Source of the DNA: Ignisphaera aggregans DSM 17230
Lineage (GTDB): Archaea > Thermoproteota > Thermoprotei_A > Sulfolobales > Ignisphaeraceae
Length of the DNA stretch: 64,000 nucleotides
NCBI GenBank assembly: GCA_000145985.1
Contig: CP002098.1
Span: 310,001 to 374,000 of the forward strand
Direction of reading: 5' to 3'
The position numbers and the translations under genes are program-made. The notes under the pieces were generated by a model that did no database searches, was not told the DNA's origin, and saw nothing but the letters and a program-made list of their open reading frames with translations. This document shows positions 54,290 through 63,059 of the stretch, piece by piece (positions within the stretch are counted from its first letter, which is position 1; every line of letters starts with the position of its first letter).

Positions 54290-54640
54290 GTGAGTAGGAG
54301 GGGAGGAGTAAGTATAGGAATTATCTATATTATGGAGGATTTTGAGGGATACTTGAAGGAGGAAACGAAGAAGTATATATACAGCAAAATTTATTACAAA
54401 AAAGGATTTGTTTTTTATCATGTTATCCACAGCTCATTTCTGTAGTATGGAGACGGTAGAGAGATTGGGTCATTCTTAGATAGATATAGAAGAATTCAAA
54501 TAGCTGATAGATCGTATCTTGTATACTATGAATCTTTTGAGGCATTCCATCTATTTTATAAGGGGGTGTCGGAAGGAATCTACTGAGAATCCCTAGAAGC
54601 TATAGATGATCTTACTAGCTACTACTATTCATATTTCTAA
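54290..54640 (+). pseudogene. Single reading frame with two internal stops, unknown gene relic
   Basis: One frame runs from GTG 54290 through IYIMEDFEGYLKEETKKYI and KGFVFYHVIHSSFL, a TAG, then GREIGSFLDRYRRIQIADRS, YLVYYESFEAFHLFYKGVSE, a TGA, and ends at TAA 54638-54640. The same frame is kept across both stops, so only point mutations broke it. No family could be assigned. It fills most of the gap between the genes at 53415 and 54615. Confidence 0.4.
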
Positions 54641-54962
54641 TCCTCTTCTCCACTAGGGTAATAAGTTTCTCTATTTTTCTAAGAGTCTCTATATCTATGT
54701 TCTTCCTATCTATCTTTGTATCCCATATAGTATCCCATATGTCTAGAACTATATATTTACCGCCAAGAAAATCACATAGTTTATCTATAGCATTATCCAT
54801 ATCCTCTATGCTCACTATATCTCTATTCCTATATTCTTTATCTATTATTGGCATAACAGTCTTCAATAGCTCTCTAATTATTTCGATAGCTGTATCTGGA
54901 TCTATGGATTTATTTTCATTTATTAACTCTTTTACTTTCATTTCAATATTCTTTAGAGACAT
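54615..54962 (-). CDS. Unrecognised 115-residue helical protein
   Basis: The frame starts at ATG 54962 and gives an acidic, all-helical small protein (MSLKNIEMKVKELINENKS, MPIIDKEYRNRDIVSIEDMD, WDTIWDTKIDRKNIDIETL). No motif is recognised. It may be a real archaeal orphan; AT-rich spurious frames seldom show such an even charged helical pattern. Confidence 0.45.
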   Translation of the reverse strand: MSLKNIEMKVKELINENKSIDPDTAIEIIRELLKTVMPIIDKEYRNRDIVSIEDMDNAIDKLCDFLGGKYIVLDIWDTIWDTKIDRKNIDIETLRKIEKLITLVEKRIRNMNSSS

Positions 54963-55078
54963 TTTAATACATCTGATATAGTTGTTGTAGAATAGTTTTT
55001 TGTGGAAAGACTTATTAGTTTTCTAGCTATAAACAGCTATCCAAATATAGGATATTGATAAGAGGGTGTTGACAATTG

Positions 55079-55414
55079 ATGTTTTGCCCTAAGTGTAGAA
55101 GTCTAATGAGTTTTGATTCAAAGAGACGTGTATATAGATGTAGTAGGTGTGGATATGAGGTAATACCAAATAATAATAGTAGAGCTATTGTCTCAAGAAC
55201 TATTGAGCATAAAGAGAAGGAGAAACTAGTAGTTATTGAGGGGACATCAGTTTCAGTTCCTCCGAATGCAGTACTTGTTAAGGGTCATACTAGATGTCCT
55301 AAGTGTGGAAGTGAAGAGGTATATGCATGGCAGATGCAGACTAGAGCTGCCGATGAACCACCAACAACATTCTATAAATGTCCTAGCTGTGGCCATACAT
55401 GGAGAGAGTATTAG
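55079..55414 (+). CDS. tfs: Transcription factor S (TFS, TFIIS/RPB9-like)
   Basis: About 111 residues, standard for archaeal TFS. The N-terminal zinc ribbon is MFCPKCRSLM...RCSRCGYEV; the C-terminal one is RCPKCGSEEVYAWQMQTRAA, then DEPPTTFYKCPSCGHTWREY. The acidic DE pair after RAA is the RNA-cleavage-stimulating dipeptide of TFS/TFIIS, so this is a cleavage factor for stalled RNA polymerase rather than a plain subunit. ATG 55079 follows an in-frame TTG. It overlaps the convergent nip7 gene by 4 bp. Confidence 0.95.
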   Translation: MFCPKCRSLMSFDSKRRVYRCSRCGYEVIPNNNSRAIVSRTIEHKEKEKLVVIEGTSVSVPPNAVLVKGHTRCPKCGSEEVYAWQMQTRAADEPPTTFYKCPSCGHTWREY

Positions 55415-55971
55415 TGTATATCTATGGAGAATAATCTATGGTCTCTCAACAATCTACCTAAATCAAAAATATTTTCAGCTATAACCTCTAAAACCCTTCC
55501 ACCCTTCCTAAGCTCATCAACCTCTCTAGGATCTACCACAAGTCTACCAATACCTATGGGCATCATATCACCAGAATCTACTACAGCTACATACATCCCC
55601 TTCTCAACAGGTTCAATAAAACCTCTAAACGATGTTAGAAGGAGGTCATTACCATATAGAAAAGCTTTAACACCCTGTTCACCAGCAATAACACTACACC
55701 CAAATCTAAAACCACTACTCTTACCAAAATAGAAGAGATTTGTTGAAGGAATAAACTCCCCCTTCCTAAACCAACCAATAATAATACCAGAGAGAATAGG
55801 ATTAATACTAAGAGACTTGATAAATCCATAGATATTTTTAGGAACAATAGATACAAACCTATTCCTAAACACCTCTAGACTAAATTCACTCAAAACAAAA
55901 CTAGTAAATCTATCACCAAAACACTTCTCTATATACCTAAAAACACTCTCAAAATTCATAGCTCTATCCAT
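55411..55971 (-). CDS. NIP7-like ribosome biogenesis protein with PUA domain
   Basis: 186 residues, NIP7-sized. An N-terminal pre-PUA domain (VFRYIEKCFGDRFTSFVLSE, GIIIGWFRKGEFIPSTNLFY) is followed by a PUA domain with AFLYGNDLLLTSFRGFIEPV, KGMYVAVVDSGDMMPIGIGR and a final DLGRLLRDH. Archaeal Nip7 binds rRNA during large-subunit assembly. Its pairing with TFS suggests growth-linked expression. Confidence 0.87.
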   Translation of the reverse strand: MDRAMNFESVFRYIEKCFGDRFTSFVLSEFSLEVFRNRFVSIVPKNIYGFIKSLSINPILSGIIIGWFRKGEFIPSTNLFYFGKSSGFRFGCSVIAGEQGVKAFLYGNDLLLTSFRGFIEPVEKGMYVAVVDSGDMMPIGIGRLVVDPREVDELRKGGRVLEVIAENIFDLGRLLRDHRLFSIDIH

Positions 55972-56060
55972 AGCTATATAAACACCTTATTCAAGATAAT
56001 CACCATTAAGATCTTTCCTAGATAACAATATCTTAGGATACATAAGATAATATTCGTAGA

Positions 56061-56070
56061 GCTTTTAAAT
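56061..56070 (+). promoter_or_regulatory. TATA box of tRNA-Val
   Basis: GCTTTTAAAT, centred about 27 nt before the mature 5' end of the tRNA, is a typical archaeal box A position for a leaderless tRNA transcript. Confidence 0.6.
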
Positions 56071-56092
56071 CTGAATATCAAGGATTTTATTA

Positions 56093-56166
56093 GGGCCCGT
56101 CGTCTAGTCTGGTAGGACGCCGCCCTGACGAGGCGGAGGTCCGGGGTTCAAATCCCCGCGGGCCCA
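56093..56166 (+). tRNA. tRNA-Val (GAC)
   Basis: A 74-nt cloverleaf without intron. The acceptor stem GGGCCCG pairs with CGGGCCC, discriminator A at 56166. The anticodon stem CCGCC/GGCGG encloses loop CTGACGA with anticodon GAC at 56127-56129, reading GUC/GUU valine codons. The T arm is CGGGG-TTCAAAT-CCCCG. The CCA is not encoded. It is the only tRNA seen in the window and is far more GC-rich than its surroundings, as usual in hyperthermophiles. Confidence 0.97.
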
Positions 56167-56504
56167 TATATCTTTGTAATTCAAAATATTTCATCAATTA
56201 AACCTCTAGAAAATTCTCTTATAGAAGATTTTATACATAATTATTGAATACAACAATGATATTGGTTAATCATGTGAATAGCCATGTACAAAAATGTGAA
56301 TAGTTAGTGCACAAACTAGGGTTAATAATTATGTTTAGAGATTTACTGTCGTAGAAATGAGGCTTCATATGGATTTGTACTTTAAGCTTTATAAAGTGGA
56401 GATGTATGGGATATCGATGATATAGCAAGAATTATGTATTAAGTTAGATTTTTGGCATATAGATCTATATATTGGATCTCTACTTTTAGTGGTAAGGTGG
56501 CAAT
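56167..56504. other. 338-bp gap after tRNA-Val
   Basis: No gene is recognised. ATGTGAATAG occurs twice (about 56272 and 56297). A 22-codon frame at about 56357 (MRLHMDLYFKLYKVEMYG) is not convincing. AT-rich stretches before 56505 may hold the promoter of the SagB-type gene. Confidence 0.3.
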
Positions 56505-57212
56505 ATGAGTTTTGGGGAGAGGATATTCCTTCCATATCCAAGGAAAATAACTGTTATGAGTGTTGAAGAGGCAATACTTTTGAGGAGAAGTTATAGGAGT
56601 TTTAGGAGTGATCCCGTAAATATAGAGCATTTAGCTTTAATTCTATGGTCAGCATACGGAATTTCAGATCCTGTAAACCTATTTAGGGTTTCTCCTAGTG
56701 CGGGTGCTACATATCCTCTTGAGGTCTATGTTGCTATAGGTGAGAGGGGTGTTGTAGATAGTACTGGTTTTATTCCAGCTGGAGTCTATAGATATGAGCC
56801 ATATACACATACATTGAATCCTATTAAATATGGTGATATTAGGAGGGAGTTAGCTAGGGCAGCACTAGATCAGATATATATAGAGGAAGCCCCAATAGAT
56901 ATTGTTGTTACTGCTATATATAGAAGAACTACTAGATATTATGGTAAACGTGGAGAGATACGCTATGTGCCTATGGATGTTGGTCATATGGGTCAAAATA
57001 TATATCTAATGGCTACAGCACTCGGATATGGAACTGTAGCTATAGGTGCTTTTAATGATGATGAAGTTGCAAAAGTTTTGGGATGTAGTAAGGAGGAGAC
57101 CCCAATCTATATAATGCCGATAGGTGTACCGAGAGAATATAGAAAAATTGATTTTAGTGATATAAAGATTGTCATTGAGAATAATAGGAAGAAGTTATTG
57201 AGATCTATATAG
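56505..57212 (+). CDS. SagB-type nitroreductase/dehydrogenase-fold protein
   Basis: 235 residues. VEEAILLRRSYRSFRSDPVN (RRSxRxF flavin site), LALILWSAYGISDP, VSPSAGATYPLEVYVAIG and LMATALGYGTVAIGAFNDDE followed by VAKVLG mark the SagB/ThcOx branch of the FMN nitroreductase fold. Thiazole/oxazole-modified peptide clusters contain this type, but solitary archaeal members are common oxidoreductases. No YcaO or peptide gene is nearby, so RiPP work is unlikely. Confidence 0.87.
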   Translation: MSFGERIFLPYPRKITVMSVEEAILLRRSYRSFRSDPVNIEHLALILWSAYGISDPVNLFRVSPSAGATYPLEVYVAIGERGVVDSTGFIPAGVYRYEPYTHTLNPIKYGDIRRELARAALDQIYIEEAPIDIVVTAIYRRTTRYYGKRGEIRYVPMDVGHMGQNIYLMATALGYGTVAIGAFNDDEVAKVLGCSKEETPIYIMPIGVPREYRKIDFSDIKIVIENNRKKLLRSI

Positions 57213-57348
57213 TTTAGCAATACTATGTCTAATCTCTATAGCGTCTAATACTATTCAGTTATACAGCTTTATCATAATCATTTATAACCATATCTAGTCA
57301 CTATATAGGTTGTGTATAACGATTAGAAACTATTTGAAGGTATTTGAT

Positions 57349-58353
57349 ATGGCTGTATATAGACGTAGAGTTCAGAAGATAGGTAAATCAACATATATTA
57401 TCACTATTCCTACTTCATGGGCTCGAAGTATTGGATTAGAACCTAAGACTGAAGTTGTTATGGAGATACTTCCAGATATGTCTCTAAGAATCTTTGTACC
57501 GAGTAAACTTGGTGAAAGCTCTAAGAGTGGTATTTATGTGATAGATCTTAGCCCTAGCCATACTGTTAATGATATTGTAAGAGAGATTATTGGTGGATAT
57601 ATAGCAGATGCAAAGATGATAAAGATACAGTTTCAGGATTATAGAAGAGATGTTATAGATAAGGCTATATCTATCTCTAGAGAGAGGCTTATGGGTCTTG
57701 AGATTGTTGATGAGGATAGAAATTCTATTACTTTGCAAATTGTTGTTGATCCAAATCTAAGTGAAATTGATAGTATTATTCGTAGAATGACAAGACTTTC
57801 ATATTCTATGCATATCGATATTCTATCCTATCTCGATGAAAAATATCATTCTCCATCAATATTAGAATCGATAATATCTAGGGATAATCTTGTTGATAAG
57901 CTATATCTATTAGCAATGAGACAACTATCTGAGATTCTTAGAAATCCATATGAGATGAGTAAGAAGAATCTTAGTTATCCAGAGGCTATACTATTAGCAA
58001 TGTATATCAAGAATATAGAGAGGATAGCGGATCATGCTACTAATATAGCTATAATTCTAATGAATGTAAATAGAGATGAAATAGACCAATCAATTATTAC
58101 CTTATATAGAAATGCAATAGAGGTTTTCAATAAGATTTCAACAGCGTTTATATCAATGGATAAATCTGTAGCAATACAGATTTCTAAAACAATAGAAGAA
58201 CTTAAGGTTGCTGAGGATGAGATAAGGAAGAGGTTGTACTATAAGATTAATCCATATGTAGCTAGATTTTTAGATACAATTGCAAGGATAATTGCTAGAA
58301 GTCTAGATATAGCTGAACAACTCATTGATCTATATGCATTAAGACACATCTAA
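57349..58353 (+). CDS. AbrB-PhoU fusion regulator
   Basis: About 334 residues. The N-terminal swapped-hairpin AbrB/SpoVT domain is VYRRRVQKIGKSTYIITIPT followed by SWARSIGLEPKTEVVMEI, and the rest consists of PhoU-like helices with NIERIADHATNIAIILM (metal motif). Archaea often use this fusion as a phosphate regulator that binds DNA. The 5' extension from TTG 57310 is not conserved; ATG 57349 starts MAVYRRRV. A TATA box, ATTTATAACC, lies near 57280. It may act on the pst promoter, 51 kb away, which carries repeated operator-like sites. Confidence 0.88.
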   Translation: MAVYRRRVQKIGKSTYIITIPTSWARSIGLEPKTEVVMEILPDMSLRIFVPSKLGESSKSGIYVIDLSPSHTVNDIVREIIGGYIADAKMIKIQFQDYRRDVIDKAISISRERLMGLEIVDEDRNSITLQIVVDPNLSEIDSIIRRMTRLSYSMHIDILSYLDEKYHSPSILESIISRDNLVDKLYLLAMRQLSEILRNPYEMSKKNLSYPEAILLAMYIKNIERIADHATNIAIILMNVNRDEIDQSIITLYRNAIEVFNKISTAFISMDKSVAIQISKTIEELKVAEDEIRKRLYYKINPYVARFLDTIARIIARSLDIAEQLIDLYALRHI

Positions 58354-58401
58354 TATCCTTGGACTAAGTATAATATATAAGCTCTGAGAATAGCATAAGA
58401 T

Positions 58402-59235
58402 ATGGTGTTAATCTTGTATAATTTTAATCAGGTGGGGAAGAAGGTTAGACTTAGTAGGATATTGAAAAGTGATGGAAAGGCAGTTGTATTTGCATTTGAT
58501 CACGGTGTTGAACATGGTCCAAAAGACTTTCCACCAGAGCATATAGATCCCAATAAAATACTAGAGAAAGTTGTTGGTACAGGTGTAGATGCAGTAATGC
58601 TTCTACCAGGTATGGCAGCTCTGACACATAATGTGTGGGCAAACAAGACAAGTCTCATCATTAAAATTACTAGTAAAACTAATCTAAGGCCAGAGGATCA
58701 GAGATTTCTACAAAGTGTATTTGGATATGTTGAGGATGCTATAGCTCTTGGAGCAGATGCTATAGCGGCGACAGTTTATTGGGGTAGTCAGTATGAGGAT
58801 GCTATGCTAAGTCTATGGTTTTCTATAAGAGAGGTTGCTGAGAGATATGGATTGCCATGTCTACAATTGGCATATCCGAGAGGACCGGCTATAAAGAATA
58901 TGTATGATGTTGAGATAGTTAAATACGGTGTTAGAGCTGCAGTTGAAAGTGGAGCTGATCTTATAAAAACATATTATACAGGGTCTAAAGAAACTTTTGC
59001 AGAGGTTGTTAAGGTTGCTTCAGGTATACCAATACTAATGAGTGGTGGACCCTCTAGAGAGAATCCAATGGATTTCTTAAGAGATGTAAAGAATGTTATG
59101 GAGGCAGGTGCTCAGGGAGTTGTTGTTGGTAGAAATGTCTTTCAGCATAAGAATCCTTCAGGAATGGTAAAGGCTATTATGGCTATTGTACATGAGGGTA
59201 TGGAGCCTGAAGATGCTATTAAGTTTGTTGGGTAA
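58402..59235 (+). CDS. Archaeal class I fructose-1,6-bisphosphate aldolase (DhnA family)
   Basis: 277 residues. [17 protein letters not shown] (Asp), [28 protein letters not shown] (with Tyr), [20 protein letters not shown] (Schiff-base Lys), [17 protein letters not shown] (phosphate loop) and [14 protein letters not shown] (second phosphate loop) fit the archaeal DhnA family. It interconverts fructose-1,6-bisphosphate with triose phosphates; the 2-keto-3-deoxy acid or KDPG variants are less likely. PfkB kinase and HAD phosphatase genes follow, with a 5-bp gap before the kinase. Confidence 0.93.
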   Translation: MVLILYNFNQVGKKVRLSRILKSDGKAVVFAFDHGVEHGPKDFPPEHIDPNKILEKVVGTGVDAVMLLPGMAALTHNVWANKTSLIIKITSKTNLRPEDQRFLQSVFGYVEDAIALGADAIAATVYWGSQYEDAMLSLWFSIREVAERYGLPCLQLAYPRGPAIKNMYDVEIVKYGVRAAVESGADLIKTYYTGSKETFAEVVKVASGIPILMSGGPSRENPMDFLRDVKNVMEAGAQGVVVGRNVFQHKNPSGMVKAIMAIVHEGMEPEDAIKFVG

Positions 59236-59240
59236 ATACT

Positions 59241-60167
59241 ATGTCTAAGAGCTATGATGTTGTTGCTGTAGGGCATGCTCTAGTGGATATAAGGATTGTT
59301 GTTGATAGATTTCCAGGACCAGATGAAGAGGCAAGGGTATTGGATCAGACCTGGGGTGGTGGAGGATCTGCAGTAAATATGGCTATAGATGCTAAGAGAT
59401 TAGGGCTTAGATCTAGTGTTATAGCGAAAATAGGTTTTGATTCTTTTGGTAGGATAATAGTTGATGAACTACTTAGAGAGGGTGTAGATATCTCTGGTCT
59501 AAGGATATCAGTAGGAAAGACAGGATTTACAATAGTAGTTATAGATAAGAATGGCTCTATAACAATGTATGGATATAAAGGTGTTGCTGAGGATTTGGAG
59601 CCTGGAGATATAGATCTAGATATTATATCAAATAGTAGATATGTTCATATAGCTAGTCTTAGAATAGATACATCTATACATGTAGCAGAAATAGCTAGGA
59701 AGAACAACTCTAAAGTTCTATGGGATCCAGGAAGAGTTTTAGCGGGTAAAGGTATAGATGCTTTAAGCAAACTTATTGAGAAGGTAGATATAGTTCTTCT
59801 AAATAACCTAGAAGCAAAAATGCTTACAAATCTCGATGACCATAGAGAAGCTGCAAAAATAATAAAGTCTCTAGGTCCTGAACTAGTTATAGTGAAAAGA
59901 GGTTCAAAAGGAGTTTATGCACTAGGTTATGGTTTAGATGAAGAGATACCAGCTATGAATATAGATAGAGTTGTTGATACAACTGGTGCTGGAGATGCAT
60001 TTGCAGCAGGTCTTATAGCTGGAATGATAAGAGGATATACAATAAAGAAAGCAATATTATATGCAAATGCTGTAGCAGCTCTAAAGATAACTAAACTAGG
60101 ATCACATGAAGCTCCAACACATGAAGAAGTTGTTAATTTTATATGGGAGAAAGGTCTGGCTATATAG
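59241..60167 (+). CDS. PfkB-family sugar kinase
   Basis: 308 residues. VVAVGHALVDIRIVVDRFPG, the GGGGSAVNMAIDAKRLGL signature (PfkB 1), and VVDTTGAGDAFAAGLIAGMI (PfkB 2, catalytic Asp) are present. The substrate could be fructose-6-phosphate, ribose, a nucleoside or 2-keto-3-deoxygluconate. Its place 5 bp after FBP aldolase suggests a glycolytic or sugar-phosphate substrate. They are probably cotranscribed. Confidence 0.88.
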   Translation: MSKSYDVVAVGHALVDIRIVVDRFPGPDEEARVLDQTWGGGGSAVNMAIDAKRLGLRSSVIAKIGFDSFGRIIVDELLREGVDISGLRISVGKTGFTIVVIDKNGSITMYGYKGVAEDLEPGDIDLDIISNSRYVHIASLRIDTSIHVAEIARKNNSKVLWDPGRVLAGKGIDALSKLIEKVDIVLLNNLEAKMLTNLDDHREAAKIIKSLGPELVIVKRGSKGVYALGYGLDEEIPAMNIDRVVDTTGAGDAFAAGLIAGMIRGYTIKKAILYANAVAALKITKLGSHEAPTHEEVVNFIWEKGLAI

Positions 60168-60253
60168 ATTAAATATCAACAGATTTTTGCATTATATAGA
60201 CAAGAAATATAGACTTTTATCCAACTATATAGATATAGCTATTTTCGATAAAA

Positions 60254-61021
60254 ATGATTGCGATCAACAATATTGATGACCTCATTAATTATATATTGAA
60301 GAAATTCAATAATAGTAAACCAACACTCATCGCCACAGATCTAGATGGAACTCTAACAATAGATAGAAATAGCTATAGACTTGATCTAGAGGCCATGGAA
60401 ATTCTAAGAGAATTGAACACAATGGGTATATCCATATGTATAGCTTCTGCAGCTGATTTTCAAACAGTATCTGCTATTAGTAAATATATCGTCAGTTCCA
60501 ATATATTTATAGCTGAAAACGGCTGTATAGCATTTGATGGATATAGCATAATCGAAATTGCAAAGAGATCTACGGATGATATTGTTAAGGAGATTTTAGA
60601 GAGATTTGCCTTGAAAGAACCTTTAAATAATAGATTTAGGCTATATGATAAAGCTTTACTAATTCCAAGTAATATAGACCCTAAAGAGATAGAGGGTATA
60701 GCGAGATATATAGAGGATAGATATCCCTATGTAAAAGTTAGGTATAGTGGGTATGCACTACATATAACTCCAAAAGAATGTAGCAAAGGTAGAGCTCTAG
60801 AGGTGTTGGCTATTCGAAGAGGAATAGATCTTTCAAGAGCTATAGCTATAGGTGATAGTGAAGTTGATATAGATATGCTTAAAGCTGTTGGTATAGGAAT
60901 AGCTGTAGGAGATGCTGATGAAAAACTTAAGAAAATAGCAGATGTAGTAATAGATCAGAAAGCTTCTTCAGCATCAAAAATACTGTTCAAGGCTATTAAA
61001 AGTATTCTTAGCCTTATATAG
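60254..61021 (+). CDS. HAD-type IIB phosphatase (phosphoglycolate phosphatase-like)
   Basis: 255 residues. LIATDLDGTLTIDR (nucleophile Asp), SICIASAADFQTVSAIS (motif II region), and the motif IV block AIAIGDSEVDIDMLKAVG with IGIAVGDADEKL are clear. The archaeal branch with Cof-like cap is usually called phosphoglycolate phosphatase, but sugar phosphates or nucleotides are possible substrates. It sits 86 bp after the PfkB gene. Confidence 0.85.
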   Translation: MIAINNIDDLINYILKKFNNSKPTLIATDLDGTLTIDRNSYRLDLEAMEILRELNTMGISICIASAADFQTVSAISKYIVSSNIFIAENGCIAFDGYSIIEIAKRSTDDIVKEILERFALKEPLNNRFRLYDKALLIPSNIDPKEIEGIARYIEDRYPYVKVRYSGYALHITPKECSKGRALEVLAIRRGIDLSRAIAIGDSEVDIDMLKAVGIGIAVGDADEKLKKIADVVIDQKASSASKILFKAIKSILSLI

Positions 61022-61079
61022 AATACAAAATATATATCAATATTCGATATATGATCACAAAAGCATTTCTATGATAGAT

Positions 61080-61490
61080 TTATTGATTAGCAATGCAATC
61101 CCCTCTGATAACACCTAGTATTGATCCGATAATAGATATTAATGGGCCTATAAAGAATCCTGCTAAGGAGAATAACCCTATTATAGATGATATAAAGATA
61201 GCTATATACAATATATTTATTCTTCTCAACACCTTTCTATATACACCGACAATACTAATACTATTTACTATAGCTAGAACTATATGTATAAATCCAAAAA
61301 GTTTCATGACATTTATAATCTCATATATAATTTCTTTTGCAATATTAATTCCCATTTCCTTTAGAATACTATAGATTTTCTCTATATCAAGTTCTTTCAC
61401 AATATAGCTAATATATATAAATATTGATCCGCTAATGAAAAACATTATAGTTCCAATTACAATCAATACATATGATATCTTCAAATCCAA
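61080..61490 (-). CDS. Small membrane protein, 136 residues
   Basis: Three to four hydrophobic segments: SYVLIVIGTIMFFISGSIFI, FIHIVLAIVNSISIVGVY, ILYIAIFISSIIGLFSLAGF and ISIIGSILGVIRG. An amphipathic EKIYSILKEMGINIAKEIIY helix lies between them. No family is recognised beyond a resemblance to archaeal DUF-type membrane proteins. It may be a real orphan. Confidence 0.5.
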   Translation of the reverse strand: MDLKISYVLIVIGTIMFFISGSIFIYISYIVKELDIEKIYSILKEMGINIAKEIIYEIINVMKLFGFIHIVLAIVNSISIVGVYRKVLRRINILYIAIFISSIIGLFSLAGFFIGPLISIIGSILGVIRGDCIANQ

Positions 61491-61527
61491 ACACTATATA
61501 GTACTTTGCTAAACCAATATTTAAGTG

Positions 61528-61824
61528 TCAAATATCATAGCTATATGAATATGGATCATAAAATAAACCTTCTATTAATTCACTACCATATAGATCTTCA
61601 GCAAGTTTAGCGATGTTATCAATTGATGGATTTCTTATAATATATCTTATCCTATTTCTATAGTGGGGGAAACACCTATTTATAAGTCTTGAAATCTCTA
61701 TGAGAATCTTCATCCCCTCAGAATTGAGATAGCAGTTTTTATCAAAGTAGAACCTTCTTTCGTATAGAAGCTTGGTCATAAGATATTTTATATTTTTACA
61801 TATATGTTCATCATCATTATTCAT
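61528..61824 (-). CDS. Unrecognised 98-residue protein
   Basis: Starts at ATG 61824. Acidic and helical (LMTKLLYERRFYFDKNCYLN, GMKILIEISRLINRCFPHYR, DNIAKLAEDLYGSELIEG), soluble, and without a recognised motif. It lies between the membrane protein and the divergent second Fe-ADH gene (a 71-bp gap). Confidence 0.4.
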   Translation of the reverse strand: MNNDDEHICKNIKYLMTKLLYERRFYFDKNCYLNSEGMKILIEISRLINRCFPHYRNRIRYIIRNPSIDNIAKLAEDLYGSELIEGLFYDPYSYSYDI

Positions 61825-61895
61825 GGATACACCACAAATCTCTAAAACATATAATATTTAGTGAATTTATAAATGATTCAGCTATAGGTGGTTGT

Positions 61896-63056
61896 ATGAC
61901 TCTTAGCTCGTTTGTTATTAGGAGTGGAAAAACTATATTATACTTTGGTATGAATTCATTGGACAAGGTATCCAATGTTTTATCTAGATATAGAAGGATA
62001 TATATAGTTACAAGTAGAAGTGCTGCAAAGGTTAGTGGTGCACTAGATGATGTTATGGAGATTCTGAATAGATATGGGGTTAAATATGAGGTATTTAGTG
62101 GTGTTACACCAAATCCCTTGGAGAATATTATTGAAGATGCTTCGGAGTGTGCATGGAGATTTGGTGCCGAGGCTATTATTGCTATAGGTGGTGGTAGTGT
62201 TATTGATACTGCTAAGATAGTATCGGTTATTTCTAGATGTGGAGGTAGGGTGAAGGACTATGTTTTTGGTACTAGAGATTTCTGTGGATCTCTACCGCTT
62301 ATAGCTATTAATCTTACTCATGGTACAGGATCTGAGGTGAATAGATATGCTGTTGCAACATTGTTAGAGCCTAGAACAAAGTATGGTCTTGCAAATGAGT
62401 ATATGTATCCGTTGATAGGTATTGATGATCCTAGATATACACTGTCTCTTCCATATAACCAGACCCTATATACATCTATAGATGCTATGTACCATGCATT
62501 GGAAGCATCCTGTGGAAGAGATTCATCGCCATATGTACTTGCAATTGCTGAAGAAGCTATTAAAAATATTGTTACATGGCTTCCCATAGCACTTAGAGAA
62601 CCTAAGAATATTGAGGCTAGATACTGGCTTCTATATGCATCAATGTTAGCAGGGATATCTATAGATCATAGTAGAGCTCATCTAATACACGCAATAGAAA
62701 ATGTATTGAGTGGTATAAATACAGAGCTTCCACATGGTGCAGGTCTAGCTATGCTAGGACCTACAGCTATAAAATATCTCTATAGATCTAGACCAAAAGA
62801 GCTCCATAGACTACTCAGACATATTGATCCAGAGCTAAAGCCTAGTGAAGATGATGCTATAAAAGCATCTAGAGCTATTGAAGAATTTCAGAAGGGCTTA
62901 GGATTCAATGAAAGGCTTAGTAACTATGGATTTAGAGATGAAGATATAGATAGGGTTATTGAAACAACTAATAAATATCTTAGATATGGACTATCATTAG
63001 CACCTATAGAAATCAAAGATGATATCATTAGAGAGATAGTAAGTTCAGCTCTATAA
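61896..63056 (+). CDS. Iron-ADH-family dehydrogenase with a changed metal ligand
   Basis: 386 residues, a paralogue of the enzyme at 33008. AIIAIGGGSVIDTAKIV, IAINLTHGTGSEVNRYAVAT, TSIDAMYHALEAS (Asp and His ligands) and ELPHGAGLAMLGPTAI (last His) are intact. However, the HxxxH ligand block reads LIHAIENVLSG, so the second His (residue 269) is Asn, encoded at 62700-62702. The paralogue keeps His there (NHAIEHVLSG). It may use another metal or have low activity. The PfkB-like gene follows after 3 bp, likely in one operon. Confidence 0.88.
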   Translation: MTLSSFVIRSGKTILYFGMNSLDKVSNVLSRYRRIYIVTSRSAAKVSGALDDVMEILNRYGVKYEVFSGVTPNPLENIIEDASECAWRFGAEAIIAIGGGSVIDTAKIVSVISRCGGRVKDYVFGTRDFCGSLPLIAINLTHGTGSEVNRYAVATLLEPRTKYGLANEYMYPLIGIDDPRYTLSLPYNQTLYTSIDAMYHALEASCGRDSSPYVLAIAEEAIKNIVTWLPIALREPKNIEARYWLLYASMLAGISIDHSRAHLIHAIENVLSGINTELPHGAGLAMLGPTAIKYLYRSRPKELHRLLRHIDPELKPSEDDAIKASRAIEEFQKGLGFNERLSNYGFRDEDIDRVIETTNKYLRYGLSLAPIEIKDDIIREIVSSAL

Positions 63057-63059
63057 ATA

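Noticed and set aside
56505-57212. A RiPP (thiazole/oxazole peptide) cluster around the SagB-type gene
   Set aside because: No YcaO cyclodehydratase, precursor peptide or transporter gene lies next to it; solitary SagB-fold oxidoreductases are common.
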